Assembly (NCBI RefSeq): GCF_038967635.1
Contig: NZ_CP152413.1
Location: 2,976,001 to 3,040,000 of the forward strand
DNA from: Bradyrhizobium sp. B124
GTDB taxonomy: Bacteria > Pseudomonadota > Alphaproteobacteria > Rhizobiales > Xanthobacteraceae
DNA: 64,000 nucleotides
Direction: 5' to 3'
The position numbers were made by a program, and so were the translations under genes. Shown one piece after another: positions 29,560 to 38,790 of the stretch. Every line of letters starts with the position of its first letter. Position 1 is the first letter of the stretch. Below the pieces are notes generated by a model. The model saw only the letters and a program-made list of their open reading frames with translations, was not told the origin of the DNA and ran no database searches.

Positions 29560-30399
29560 CTACGCCGCTCCCGGCCGCACGGCGCGCGCGGCGAACTCAT
29601 CCTGCATCTCGATGACGCGAAGATAATTGCGCAGGCGGTTGGTCTCGAGCGCGCGCAGCAGCTTGTTCTGGTGATAGGGCAGCACGAGCTCGGCGAGCTG
29701 TGCACTCCAGGCAGCGTTCATGTCGAACAGCACGCCGAGGCCGAACACGGCGGGGATCTCGGCGAAGCCGAACTCCCTGCCCTGCGCCAGCTCTTCAGCC
29801 AGGAAGTCATCGATCGCGGTCATCACGCCATTGCGCGCACCGCCGGCGGCGTTCGCGAATGCGGCGAAGCCGGCGCCGCGAAATCCACGCCCCTCGACCA
29901 GCAGCGGGCGATCCAGCGTGGCACCGGCGTTGAAACTGTGCGGGTGACGAAACTCGGCGGGAATCTGGCTTGGCGCGTAATACATGTCGCGGCGCCCGCA
30001 GGGCCAGCCGACATCGTGGAGGAAGACCAGTACGGGCTTGCCGGCACGGCGGCTGATCGCCTCGATCTGCCGGAGCTCGTGATACACGGTGTACCAATTG
30101 TGGTCGCCGTCGACGATCCAGGCGTCGGCGGCATCAAGTTCGCCGAACGCATCGAGGCTGGTCTTCGCGACGTGACGCACATCCGGATTGGCGCTCACCC
30201 AATCGAGGAATTCGCGCTTCGGCGCCGGATCGACGCTGGTGAACTGGCCGCCGCGGGCCCGGCAGTGATTGGCGAGCAGCGCCGACATGCCGCCATACTC
30301 CGCACCGATCTCGACGATGTCTTGCGCATCCGAAAGGCGCAGCGCTTCGAGGATCAGGTCCGAGAATTCCGAGACGGAGTGGATCAAAAGACCCGTCAT
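29560..30399 (-). CDS. Class I SAM-dependent methyltransferase-like protein
   Basis: The 279-residue protein has a Rossmann-type nucleotide loop IVEIGAEYGGMSALLA (about residues 28-43), then an acidic ligand strand FTSVDPAP and a DAWIVDGDHNWYTVYHEL stretch. That order resembles Methyltransf_24/CmcI-like enzymes that act on small molecules or sugars. It sits between murG (37-base gap) and murC, co-directional, although methyltransferases are not part of the canonical dcw set. The C-terminal half has a FLAEE.AQGREFGFAEIPA region of unknown purpose. No membrane segment is present. A role in modifying a cell-envelope precursor is possible but unproven. Confidence 0.7.
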   Translation of the reverse strand: MTGLLIHSVSEFSDLILEALRLSDAQDIVEIGAEYGGMSALLANHCRARGGQFTSVDPAPKREFLDWVSANPDVRHVAKTSLDAFGELDAADAWIVDGDHNWYTVYHELRQIEAISRRAGKPVLVFLHDVGWPCGRRDMYYAPSQIPAEFRHPHSFNAGATLDRPLLVEGRGFRGAGFAAFANAAGGARNGVMTAIDDFLAEELAQGREFGFAEIPAVFGLGVLFDMNAAWSAQLAELVLPYHQNKLLRALETNRLRNYLRVIEMQDEFAARAVRPGAA

Positions 30400-30436
30400 G
30401 ATCTAGTCTCCCCCGACGTCCTGCCGGATTGGCGCA

Positions 30437-31537
30437 TCAAATCCCGGCCACTTTCGCGACCAGATCGGCCAGCCGCTCGGCGGCATCGAGCCGGCCGACA
30501 CTGCGCGCAGCGTCCGCCATCACAGTCAGTCGCTCGGGCTCGGCGGCGAAGGCCGAGATCTCGGCGGCGAGCCGTTCCGGCGTGAAGTCGCCCTGCGTGA
30601 TGCGCAGCGCGCCGTTCGCCTGCGACAGCACGCCGGCATTGGCGAACTGGTCTTGATCGATCGCGCCCGGCAGCGGCACCAGGATCGAGGGCCGGCCGAT
30701 CGCGGCGAGCTCGGCGACGGTACCGGCACCGGAACGCGAGATCACGAGCTGGCTCGAGGCCAGCCGTGCCGGCAGGTCAGCGAAGAACGGCGCGAGCTCG
30801 GCATCGATCTTGAGCCGGTCATAGACCGCGCGCACCCGCGCCATGTCCTCTTCGCGCACCTGCTGGGTGATGATCAGCCGGCTCCACAGCGCGGGCGCGA
30901 GCTTCTCGATCGCCGGCGGCACGATGTCGCTCATCACCCGCGCGCCCTGGCTGCCGCCGACGACCAGCAGGCGCAGCGGCCCGTTCACCTCGGGCGGGGT
31001 GTATTTCACCGCGGCGGCGGCGAGGATCGCCGGCCGCATCGGCGTGCCGACGGTGGTGGCCTTGCCGGCGAGCGCGGGATCGCGGTCGAGCACGCCGGGC
31101 AGCGAGGTCGCGATCGCATTGACGCGGCCGGAGAGGAAACGGTTGGCGCGGCCGAGCACCGCGTTGGCATCATGGATGATGCCGGGAACGCCGAGCATCC
31201 GCGCCGCGATCAGCGGTGGCAAGGTCGGGTAACCGCCGAAGCCGACGACGGCCGACGGCTTCAGCCGGCGCACCACATTGGCGGCGACCAGCGTGCCGTA
31301 GCCGAGCATCAGCACCGTCCGCGCCAGCGAGATCGGATTGCGGCTGCGCACGGTCGCGCTCGGCACGAGCTCGATGCTCTCCCTGCCGAACAGGCCGGAG
31401 TAGCGCAGCGCGCGGCCGTCGGTCGCCAGCCGTACCCGCAGGCCGCGCCTGATCAGTTCCACGGCGAGTGCTTCGGCCGGGAACAGATGGCCGCCGGTGC
31501 CACCGGCCGCCAGCAGAATCAGGGGGGACTCAGCCAT
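30437..31537 (-). CDS. murG: Undecaprenyldiphospho-muramoylpentapeptide GlcNAc transferase
   Basis: The 366-residue glycosyltransferase has the N-terminal motif AAGGTGGHLFPA (the GGTGGH loop that faces lipid I) and a C-terminal UDP-GlcNAc site with VISRSGAGTVAELAAIGRPS and PGAIDQDQFANA. MurG works on the inner face of the cytoplasmic membrane to make lipid II. It follows ftsW after a 104-base gap that contains a palindromic repeat, and precedes the inserted methyltransferase gene. The ATG has a GGGGGGACT stretch downstream, not upstream, so the start depends on homology to the GGTGGH start. Confidence 0.95.
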   Translation of the reverse strand: MAESPLILLAAGGTGGHLFPAEALAVELIRRGLRVRLATDGRALRYSGLFGRESIELVPSATVRSRNPISLARTVLMLGYGTLVAANVVRRLKPSAVVGFGGYPTLPPLIAARMLGVPGIIHDANAVLGRANRFLSGRVNAIATSLPGVLDRDPALAGKATTVGTPMRPAILAAAAVKYTPPEVNGPLRLLVVGGSQGARVMSDIVPPAIEKLAPALWSRLIITQQVREEDMARVRAVYDRLKIDAELAPFFADLPARLASSQLVISRSGAGTVAELAAIGRPSILVPLPGAIDQDQFANAGVLSQANGALRITQGDFTPERLAAEISAFAAEPERLTVMADAARSVGRLDAAERLADLVAKVAGI

Positions 31538-31552
31538 GGCAACAATTTATAC

Positions 31553-31631
31553 CGTCATTGCGAGCGAAGCGACTTGTCCGCCGAAGCCTTGGCGAAGGCG
31601 GAAGCAATCCATGGCGCTCCCCGCAATGACG
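31553..31631. repeat. REP-like repeat between ftsW and murG
   Basis: The 79-bp unit begins CGTCATTGCGAGCGAAGCGA and ends with the complementary CCGCAATGACG. An inner GCCGAAGCC...GGCGAAGGCGG stem is also visible. A related and longer copy is at 43357-43508. The repeat lies inside the murG-ftsW junction of an essential operon. Confidence 0.8.
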
Positions 31632-31641
31632 ATGGGAAGCC

Positions 31642-32793
31642 TCATGCGTAGGCGCGCCGGGCGCTGGCGCCTTCCATTGATTCGATCTCGGTACGCGGCC
31701 GCTGCCGCGTCAGCGCCAGCATCATGCCGACGCCATAGGCGAGCGAGACGAACGAGGAGCCGCCATAGGAGATGAACGGCAGCGTCATGCCCTTGGCCGG
31801 GATCAGTTGCAGATTAACCGCCATGTTGATGGTCGCCTGCACGCCGAACAGGATCGCAAGCCCCGACGCGGCGAAGCGCGAGAACATGTCCTCGGTGGCA
31901 TAGGCGCGGGTCAGCGTTCGGATCACGATGAAGCCGAACAGCGCGACCAGCATCAGGCAGAGGATGATGCCGAATTCTTCCGCCGCGACCGCGAATACGA
32001 AGTCGGTGTGGCTGTCCGGCAGGCTGCGTTTGGCGATGCCCTCGCCCGGCCCGAGCCCGAACCAGCCGCCGTTCCAGAACGCTTCCATCGCGGTGTCGAC
32101 CTGGAAGGTGTCGCCGGAGGCCGGATTCATGAAGCGCTTGATGCGGCCCGCAACGTGCGGCACCAGGAGATAGGCGCCGAACAGGCCGGCGCCGGCCGCA
32201 CCGGCGAGCCCGAACACCCAGATCATCCGCATGCCCGCGATGAAGAACAGCGCGCCCCACACCGTGAGGATCAGCATGGTCTGGCCGAAGTCGGGCTCCA
32301 TCACCAGCAGCGTGACCAGCGTCATCAGGAGGACCAGCGCCATCGAGGTCGCCGGCATCTCCGGCCGCTTGGTCGATTCCGCAAACAGCCAGGCCGCGAC
32401 GATGACGAAGGCGGGTTTTGCGGCTTCGGAGGCCTGGATGTTGACGCCGAGCAGCGTGATCCAGCGCCGTGAGCCCTTGACCTCGGGCCCGATCAGCAGC
32501 GTCAGCACGATCAGCACGATCGACACCGCGAACACGACCAGCGCGGTGCGCCGGATCTGCCGCGGAGTCATGAACGACACCCCGATCAGCACGATCAGCG
32601 ACGGCACCAGGAACATGACGTGGCGATTGAAGAAGTGGAACGGATCGAGCCCGATCCGGGTCGCAACCGGCGGGCTCGCCGCCAGCGACAGGATGACGCC
32701 GGCCAGCATCAACGCGGCGATCGCCACAAGCAGCAGCTTGTCGACGGTCCACCACCAATCCGAGAACGGGGTGCGTTGGTCACGGGCGAGCAT
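31642..32793 (-). CDS. ftsW: Lipid II glycosyltransferase FtsW (SEDS)
   Basis: The 383-residue SEDS protein has about ten transmembrane helices and the signature GMTLPFISYGGSSFVS near the C-terminus (about residues 342-357). The residue ladder GPGEGIAKRSLPDSHTDFVF is typical of FtsW loops. FtsW polymerises glycan strands with FtsI at the septum. The open frame extends to 33165, but the upstream 124 residues come from repeat-rich DNA, so the ATG at 32793, which gives the usual N-terminus, was chosen. The 430-base upstream gap to murD contains a repeat. Confidence 0.95.
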   Translation of the reverse strand: MLARDQRTPFSDWWWTVDKLLLVAIAALMLAGVILSLAASPPVATRIGLDPFHFFNRHVMFLVPSLIVLIGVSFMTPRQIRRTALVVFAVSIVLIVLTLLIGPEVKGSRRWITLLGVNIQASEAAKPAFVIVAAWLFAESTKRPEMPATSMALVLLMTLVTLLVMEPDFGQTMLILTVWGALFFIAGMRMIWVFGLAGAAGAGLFGAYLLVPHVAGRIKRFMNPASGDTFQVDTAMEAFWNGGWFGLGPGEGIAKRSLPDSHTDFVFAVAAEEFGIILCLMLVALFGFIVIRTLTRAYATEDMFSRFAASGLAILFGVQATINMAVNLQLIPAKGMTLPFISYGGSSFVSLAYGVGMMLALTRQRPRTEIESMEGASARRAYA

Positions 32794-33226
32794 GGGCGTC
32801 CCCAGATGGCAGAGATAACGTTCATTCGTGGCGCAGGATGGTTTCCAAGGGGTTAACGGGTTGGGTAACTTTTGAGGGAGGTGTTTGGGGGCTCGCGACA
32901 CGTTCGGTGTCGTCATCCGGGCATGCAGAGCCTCACACACAACCGTCGTCCTGGCGAAAGCCAGGACCCATAAACACCGCTTTTGATTGTGAACGTGATC
33001 GCGGCCCCAGCGTGGCGCAACAATTGAGATTCGGGGTACTGGGTCCTGGCCTTCGCCAGGACGACACCGAGTGTGTTGTGTCGTACGTGAGGCACAAGTT
33101 CGTATTCTCGCGACATGAAGCGCCCAAGCTTGAGGTCTCGTTCCGCCCTCTTTCTTCCTGGGCATCGCGCAGCGATGCGCCCTCAGGTTCGCAATTGCGC
33201 ACCGGGGAATGACGGCGAGATTGTGC
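32794..33226 (-). other. murD-ftsW gap with repeat, no gene
   Basis: The 433-base gap is unusually long for this operon. Positions 32945-33065 hold a REP-like repeat pair (listed separately). A GGTTAACGGGTTGGGTAAC stretch near 32857-32875 resembles a degenerate TTAA-N7-TTAA box just upstream of ftsW. No coding pattern was found on either strand. Confidence 0.5.
32945..33065. repeat. REP-like repeat pair between murD and ftsW
   Basis: The left end GTCGTCCTGGCGAAAGCCAG and the right end CCTTCGCCAGGACGAC are inverted copies about 95 bases apart, each with its own small hairpin. Its ends differ from the 13106/14666 repeat, but the TACTGGGTCC core is shared, so it belongs to a related family. Confidence 0.8.
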
Positions 33227-34627
33227 CTACACCACCGGCTTCACGCCCGGCATCGCCTGGACGATGTCGCGGAAGGCGGTGCCGCGGATTTCGAAATTGC
33301 GGTACTGGTCGAACGACGCACACGCCGGCGACAGCAGCACGACGGCCTCTGCTAGCCCCGACGCCTCGGCATCGCGCGCGGCGCTGGCGATCGCGACGTC
33401 GAGCGTGCCGGACATCTCATGCGCGACTCGGTCACCGAGCGTGCCGGAGAATTCGGCCGCCGCCTCGCCGATCAGATAGGCCTTGCGGATGCGCGGGAAA
33501 TAGCCGGTCAGGCCCGTGATGCCACCGGCCTTCGGCTTGCCGCCGGCGATCCAGTAGATGTCGGCGAACGACGACAGTGCGTGCGCGGCGGCATCCGCGT
33601 TGGTGCCCTTGGAGTCGTTGACGAACAGCACATTGCCGCGGCGGCCGACCTGCTCCATGCGATGCGCCAAGCCCGGGAAGCTGCGCAGGGCGTTCTGCAA
33701 CACATCGGTCGCAATCCCCATCGCCAGCGCACAGGCCGAGGCGCAGGCTGCGTTCTGCGCATTGTGCAGGCCGCGCAGCGAACCGATGCCCCCTAACCGC
33801 GCGACCTCGCTGCGCGCCGCGCCGGAGGCGCGCACGATGGTCTCGTGCTCCACATAAAGACCGTCGGGCAGCGGGTTCTTCACGGAGATGCGCACCACGC
33901 GCTTGCCGGCGCGATCGAGCCGGTCGGCGATGTCGCGGCACCAGCCGTCGTCGACGCCGACGATCGCGGTGCCGCCCTCCTGCACCCCGGCAACCAGCCG
34001 CTCCTTGACCGCAGCGTAATGCGCCAGCGTGCCGTGGCGATCGATGTGGTCCTCGCTGATGTTGATCAGGATGCCGACCGAGGGATCGAGCGACGGCGCG
34101 AGGTCGATCTGGTAGGACGACATCTCGATGACATGGACGCGGCCCATCCACGGCGGCTCCAGCGACAGGATCGCGGTGCCGATATTGCCGCCCATCTGGG
34201 TGTCGTAACCTGCCACCTTCATCAGATGCGCGATCAGCGCGGTCGTGGTCGACTTGCCGTTGGTGCCGGTGATGGCGACGAACGGCGCGTTCGGCGCGTG
34301 GCGGCGCCGCTCGCGGCAGAACAGTTCGACGTCGCCGATCACCTCGACGCCGGCCTCGCGCGCCTTCAGCACGCTCCAGTGCGGCGCCGGATGGGTCAGC
34401 GGCGCGCCGGGGGTCAGGATCAGCGCGGCAAAATTCGCCCACGAGACGGTGCGCAGATCAGCGGTGGTAAAACCGGCCTGCGCCGCCTTGGCGACGTTAT
34501 CGGCACTGTCGTCGGCCGCGATCACCTCCGCGCCACCGGCCTTCAGCGCGTGGCAGCTCGCAAGCCCGGAGCCGCCGAGCCCGAACACCGCGACCGTCTT
34601 GCCCGAGAAGGAGGTGACGGGGATCAT
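33227..34627 (-). CDS. murD: UDP-N-acetylmuramoylalanine--D-glutamate ligase
   Basis: The 466-residue Mur ligase has an N-terminal Rossmann domain [14 protein letters not shown], the ATP P-loop [12 protein letters not shown] at about 120, and the C-terminal [10 protein letters not shown] region of MurD. It adds D-Glu to UDP-MurNAc-L-Ala. Two in-frame ATGs occur at the open frame start; the second (34627) gives the usual [12 protein letters not shown] start and avoids reading repeat DNA. It follows mraY after a 109-base gap with another repeat. Confidence 0.95.
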   Translation of the reverse strand: MIPVTSFSGKTVAVFGLGGSGLASCHALKAGGAEVIAADDSADNVAKAAQAGFTTADLRTVSWANFAALILTPGAPLTHPAPHWSVLKAREAGVEVIGDVELFCRERRRHAPNAPFVAITGTNGKSTTTALIAHLMKVAGYDTQMGGNIGTAILSLEPPWMGRVHVIEMSSYQIDLAPSLDPSVGILINISEDHIDRHGTLAHYAAVKERLVAGVQEGGTAIVGVDDGWCRDIADRLDRAGKRVVRISVKNPLPDGLYVEHETIVRASGAARSEVARLGGIGSLRGLHNAQNAACASACALAMGIATDVLQNALRSFPGLAHRMEQVGRRGNVLFVNDSKGTNADAAAHALSSFADIYWIAGGKPKAGGITGLTGYFPRIRKAYLIGEAAAEFSGTLGDRVAHEMSGTLDVAIASAARDAEASGLAEAVVLLSPACASFDQYRNFEIRGTAFRDIVQAMPGVKPVV

Positions 34628-34639
34628 GATTGTCTCCCT

Positions 34640-34715
34640 GTCATTCCGGGGCGTGCGAAGCACGAACCCGGAATCTCGAGGTTCCGGGTTCTCGCTACGC
34701 GAGCCCCGGAACGAC
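34640..34715. repeat. REP-like palindromic repeat between mraY and murD
   Basis: Arms GTCATTCCGGGGCG and CCCCGGAACGAC enclose an inner inverted pair AACCCGGAATCTCGAGGTTC. A closely related full copy is at 50697-50777 and a shorter half at 49829-49866. It lies 12 bases before the murD ATG. Confidence 0.8.
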
Positions 34716-34736
34716 GGTGGTTGTGATTCGACATCA

Positions 34737-35843
34737 TCAGCGCAACTTCAACGTCGAGAGGCCGGCGAGCGCCAGCATCACCGAGATGATCCAGAACCGG
34801 ATCACGATCTGCGGCTCGGTCCAGCCCTTCTGCTCGAAATGATGGTGCAGCGGCGCCATCCGGAACACGCGTTTTCCCGTAAGCTTGAACGAGGTGACCT
34901 GCACGATGACCGAAACCGCCTCCAGCACGAACAGGCCGCCGATCACCGCGAGCACGATCTCGTGCTTCACCGCGACCGCGGTGGCGCCCAACATGCCGCC
35001 GAGCGCGAGCGAGCCGGTGTCACCCATGAAGATCGAGGCCGGCGGCGCGTTGAACCAGAGGAAGCCGAGGCCCGCGCCCAACACCGCGCCGCATAGCACC
35101 GCCAGTTCGCCGGTGCCGGCGACGTAATTGATCTGCAGGTAATCCGAGAACACCGCGTTGCCGGTCAGATACGAGATCATGCCGAAGCTCGCAGCCGCGA
35201 TCATGACCGGCACGATGGCAAGGCCGTCAAGGCCGTCGGTGAGATTCACCGCATTACCGGCGCCGACCATCACGAAGGCGCCGAAGATCACGAAGAACCA
35301 GCCGAAATTGATCACGAGGTCCTTGAAGAACGGAATCACGAGCGACGTCGAGGACACGTCGCGCCCAAGACGAACGAGCGCGTAGGTGGCGGCAAGCCCG
35401 ATCGCCGCCTCGATCAGCAGCCGCAGCTTGCCGGCGAAGCCGCTGTGCGACTGCTTTGTGACCTTCAGATAATCGTCATAGAAACCGACGAAGCCGAAGC
35501 CGAGCGTCACCGCCAGCACGATCCAGACATAGGGATTGAGCGGATTGGCCCAGAGCAGCGTCGACACCACGAGCCCGGACAGGATCATCAGCCCGCCCAT
35601 GGTGGGCGTGCCCTTCTTGGAGATCAAATGCGACTGCGGACCATCGGTGCGGATCGGCTGGCCCTTGCCCTGCCGCAGCCTTAAGTGATCGATGATCCAG
35701 GGCCCGAACAGGAACACGAACAGCGCGCCGGTCACCATCGCGCCGCCGGTACGGAAGGTGATGTAGCGGAACACGTTCAGAGCGCTGCGGAATGCCCCAA
35801 ACCCCGGAACGGTGTTGGACAGTTCGATCAACCAGTAGAACAT
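34737..35843 (-). CDS. mraY: Phospho-MurNAc-pentapeptide transferase (lipid I synthase)
   Basis: The 368-residue polytopic membrane enzyme has ten or so transmembrane helices and the MraY motifs [11 protein letters not shown] (Asp pair), [13 protein letters not shown] and [13 protein letters not shown]. MraY joins UDP-MurNAc-pentapeptide to undecaprenyl phosphate on the inner membrane, giving lipid I. Its start and the murF stop are 10 bases apart, so murF and mraY are tightly linked. The gap to murD carries a palindromic repeat. Confidence 0.97.
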   Translation of the reverse strand: MFYWLIELSNTVPGFGAFRSALNVFRYITFRTGGAMVTGALFVFLFGPWIIDHLRLRQGKGQPIRTDGPQSHLISKKGTPTMGGLMILSGLVVSTLLWANPLNPYVWIVLAVTLGFGFVGFYDDYLKVTKQSHSGFAGKLRLLIEAAIGLAATYALVRLGRDVSSTSLVIPFFKDLVINFGWFFVIFGAFVMVGAGNAVNLTDGLDGLAIVPVMIAAASFGMISYLTGNAVFSDYLQINYVAGTGELAVLCGAVLGAGLGFLWFNAPPASIFMGDTGSLALGGMLGATAVAVKHEIVLAVIGGLFVLEAVSVIVQVTSFKLTGKRVFRMAPLHHHFEQKGWTEPQIVIRFWIISVMLALAGLSTLKLR

Positions 35844-35853
35844 TCAAAAAGTC

Positions 35854-37287
35854 CTATACCGCTTCTTCGTGCGCGGCCTTGTCGGGGAAGCGTTTTTCCA
35901 GCGCGCTGACAATGAGCTTCATCTTCGATCCCAGCGAGCCCTTCACCATGATCACATCACCGGCACGGACCGCGGCGACCGCCTGCGCTTCGAGCGCCGC
36001 CGAACTCTCGGCATAGCCTCCCCGCTTGCCGGTGGAAAGGGCATCCCACAGATTCCGCATCAGCGGACCACAACAATATACGAGGTCGATGCGGTTGGCG
36101 GTCACGGCTTCGTTGAGGCCGCGGTGCAATTCGGGCCCGGTCGGCCCGAGCTCGAGCATGTCGCCGAGCACGGCGATGCGGCGGCCATGCGGCCCGGTCG
36201 GGGCCTGTCCGAGCACATTGAGCGCGGCGCCCATCGAGGCCGGGTTGGCGTTGTAGCTCTCGTCGATCAGCGTCGCCTCGCCATGGCCGACCTCGAGCGT
36301 GCGGCGAAGACCGCGGCCGGTCGGCGCCTCGAGCTGCGACAGCGACAGCGCCGCGCGCGCGATATCGGCACCGAGCAGCGAGGCGCCCGCGAGCACCGCG
36401 AGCGAGTTCATCGCCATGTGGCGGCCGGGCATGCCGATCTTGTAGGTGATGTCATGGTCCAGAATATCGGCATGCACCGCCGAGCAGGTCGCGTGCAGCG
36501 AGAGGTCGATCAGCCGCGCCTCGGCGCGCTTGTCGGCGCCGAACGAGACGATGCGCGAGATGCCGGCCTTCTTGGCCTGCTTCTGCAGCCGCGCGAATTG
36601 CCCGTTGTCGCGGTTGAGCACCACCGCGCCTTTGGGCTCCAGCCCTGCGAAGATCTCCGCCTTGGCGTCGGCGATCGCCTCGATGCCGGCGAAGAACTCC
36701 AGATGCACCGGCTCGATCGTGGTGATGACGGCGACATGCGGCCTCACCATCTTGACCAGCGGCGTGATCTCGCCGGCATGGTTCATGCCGATCTCGAACA
36801 CCGCAAAACGCGCGCTCGCCGGGCAGCGCGCCAGCGACAGCGGCACGCCCCAGTGGTTGTTGAACGATGCGACCGAGGCATGGGTCTCGCCCTGCGCCGA
36901 CAGCACGCGGCGCAGCGCCTCCTTGGTCGAGGTCTTGCCGACCGAACCGGTCACCGCGATGATCTGCGCCTTGAGCCGCGCCCGCGAGGCATGCGCGAGC
37001 TCGACGAGGCCGGCGAGCACATCGTCGACCACCAGCAGCGGTGCGTCGGCGGGAAATTTGTCGCGCTGCGCGGTCTCGACCACGGCGAGCCCGGCGCCGG
37101 CCTTTAGCGCGGTCTCGACGAAGGCATGGCCGTCATGGACGTCGCCCTTGATCGCGAAATACGCGTCACCCGGCGCGATGGTGCGGCTGTCGATCGAAAG
37201 ACCGGTCACCCCGTCTGGCAGCGTGCCTTGCGTGGCAGCGCGCATCGCCGTCGCCATCGCATCCGAGGTCCACAACATCGTGCTCAT
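35854..37287 (-). CDS. murF: UDP-MurNAc-tripeptide--D-alanyl-D-alanine ligase
   Basis: The 477-residue Mur ligase has the N-terminal substrate domain with SIDSRTIAPGDAYFAIKG, the ATP loop TGSVGKTSTKEAL near 112, and the C-terminal DESYNANPASM region diagnostic of MurF. It joins the D-Ala-D-Ala made by Ddl to the stem peptide. Its start overlaps the murE stop by four bases (37284-37287), showing translational coupling. Confidence 0.96.
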   Translation of the reverse strand: MSTMLWTSDAMATAMRAATQGTLPDGVTGLSIDSRTIAPGDAYFAIKGDVHDGHAFVETALKAGAGLAVVETAQRDKFPADAPLLVVDDVLAGLVELAHASRARLKAQIIAVTGSVGKTSTKEALRRVLSAQGETHASVASFNNHWGVPLSLARCPASARFAVFEIGMNHAGEITPLVKMVRPHVAVITTIEPVHLEFFAGIEAIADAKAEIFAGLEPKGAVVLNRDNGQFARLQKQAKKAGISRIVSFGADKRAEARLIDLSLHATCSAVHADILDHDITYKIGMPGRHMAMNSLAVLAGASLLGADIARAALSLSQLEAPTGRGLRRTLEVGHGEATLIDESYNANPASMGAALNVLGQAPTGPHGRRIAVLGDMLELGPTGPELHRGLNEAVTANRIDLVYCCGPLMRNLWDALSTGKRGGYAESSAALEAQAVAAVRAGDVIMVKGSLGSKMKLIVSALEKRFPDKAAHEEAV

Positions 37288-38741
37288 GCGCCCTCCTCGG
37301 CCAATGCACTCGCGACCGCTTCATGATCACTGAACGGCAGCGTCGTGTTGCCGACGATCTGCCCGACCTCATGGCCCTTGCCGGCCACGACCAGTGCGTC
37401 GCCCGGCTCGAGGCCGGCGATCCCGGCGCGGATCGCGGCGGCGCGGTCGCCGATCTCGCGCGCGCCCTTCGCGGTCGCCATGATCGCGGCGCGGATCGCC
37501 TCGGGCTTCTCGCTGCGTGGATTGTCGTCGGTGACAATGATCTGATCGGCATTCTCGGCGGCGATCGCGCCCATGATCGGACGCTTGCCGGCGTCGCGGT
37601 CGCCGCCGGCGCCGAAGATCACGACCAGCCTGCGCTTCGCATAGGGCCGCAGCGCCTGCAGCGCCTTGGCGAGCGCATCGGGCTTGTGGGCGTAGTCGAC
37701 GAAGATCGGCGCGCCATTACGCTCGCCGACGAATTCGAGCCGACCCTTGGCGCCTTCGAGATGTTCGAGCGTGCCGAACACGTCATCGGCGGCGCTGCCG
37801 GTGCCGATCGCAAGGCCCGCCGCGACCAGCGCATTCTCGATCTGGAATTCGCCGACCAGCGGCAGCCGGATCGCGTGCTTGCGGCCGCGGTGCTCGATCG
37901 CGAGCTGCTGGGCAAAGCCTTCGATCGCGGCATCGGTGAGCCTGATGCCCTCGCCCGTGTCAGCGTTGCGGCCGACCGTGATGATGCCCAGGCCGCGCGT
38001 CCGCGCCGCATCGATCACCCCTCGCGAGCAGTCGTGATCGGCGGAGATCACCGCAGTGCCACCGTCGGCGACGAGATCGCGGAACAGCCGGAGCTTTGCG
38101 TTCAGGTAATGCGCGACATCGGGATGATAATCCATGTGGTCGCGCGACAGATTGGTGAAGCCGCCGGCTGCAATGCGCACGCCGTCGAGCCGATACTGGT
38201 CGAGGCCGTGCGAGGAGGCCTCGAAGGCGAGATGCGTGACGCCATCGCGCGCGATCTCGTCGAGCTGGCGATGCAGCGCGATCGGATCGGGCGTGGTCAG
38301 CGAGCCGTAGACGGTGCGCTTGTCCGAGACCAGACCGATGGTGCCGATGCTCGCGGAGGAGTGACCGAGCCGCTGCCAGATCTGGCGCGTGAACGCCGCG
38401 ACCGAGGTCTTGCCGCTGGTGCCGGTCACCGCCGCGATCGTCGCGGGCTGACGCGGATAGAATTTCGCGGCGGCGAGCGCCAGCGCGCGGCGCGGATTGG
38501 GCGTGATGACAAACGGAACGCGTCCGTGACCTTGCGGCAGATGGTCGCTGGCGACCGCGACCGCGCCCGCAGCAATCGCCGCATCGACGAAGCGCGCGCC
38601 ATCGGTCCTGCTACCGGTCAGCGCGAAGAACAGGTCGCCCGGCTTCACCGCACGGCTGTCGACCGCAAGCCCTCCGACAACGATCGCGTCGGCACTTGGA
38701 TCGATCGTGGCATCGGCGCTGAAGAGGTCGCGAAGTCTCAT
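37284..38741 (-). CDS. murE: UDP-MurNAc-L-Ala-D-Glu--meso-DAP ligase
   Basis: The 485-residue Mur ligase begins MRLRDLFSADAT and has VDSRAVKPGDLFFALTG, the ATP loop GTSGKTSVAAF near 106, and the motif DDNPRSE near the C-terminus. The DNPR sequence is the established specificity marker for meso-diaminopimelate in Gram-negative MurE. The open frame extends upstream to 38858, but the extra 39 residues are not family-like. The gap to ftsI is 49 bases. Confidence 0.96.
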   Translation of the reverse strand: MRLRDLFSADATIDPSADAIVVGGLAVDSRAVKPGDLFFALTGSRTDGARFVDAAIAAGAVAVASDHLPQGHGRVPFVITPNPRRALALAAAKFYPRQPATIAAVTGTSGKTSVAAFTRQIWQRLGHSSASIGTIGLVSDKRTVYGSLTTPDPIALHRQLDEIARDGVTHLAFEASSHGLDQYRLDGVRIAAGGFTNLSRDHMDYHPDVAHYLNAKLRLFRDLVADGGTAVISADHDCSRGVIDAARTRGLGIITVGRNADTGEGIRLTDAAIEGFAQQLAIEHRGRKHAIRLPLVGEFQIENALVAAGLAIGTGSAADDVFGTLEHLEGAKGRLEFVGERNGAPIFVDYAHKPDALAKALQALRPYAKRRLVVIFGAGGDRDAGKRPIMGAIAAENADQIIVTDDNPRSEKPEAIRAAIMATAKGAREIGDRAAAIRAGIAGLEPGDALVVAGKGHEVGQIVGNTTLPFSDHEAVASALAEEGA

Positions 38742-38790
38742 GATCTTCCAGTCTGGCCGGCGCCGTTCTGGCGCCGCGTGATTATACGCC

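Noticed and set aside
32794..33165. 124-residue N-terminal extension of FtsW
   Set aside because: It reads through a palindromic repeat and does not resemble FtsW. The inner start gives the usual protein.
31553..34715. Possible CRISPR array from repeated palindromes in the dcw region
   Set aside because: The repeats belong to different families, are unevenly spaced, and no cas genes or unique spacers are present.
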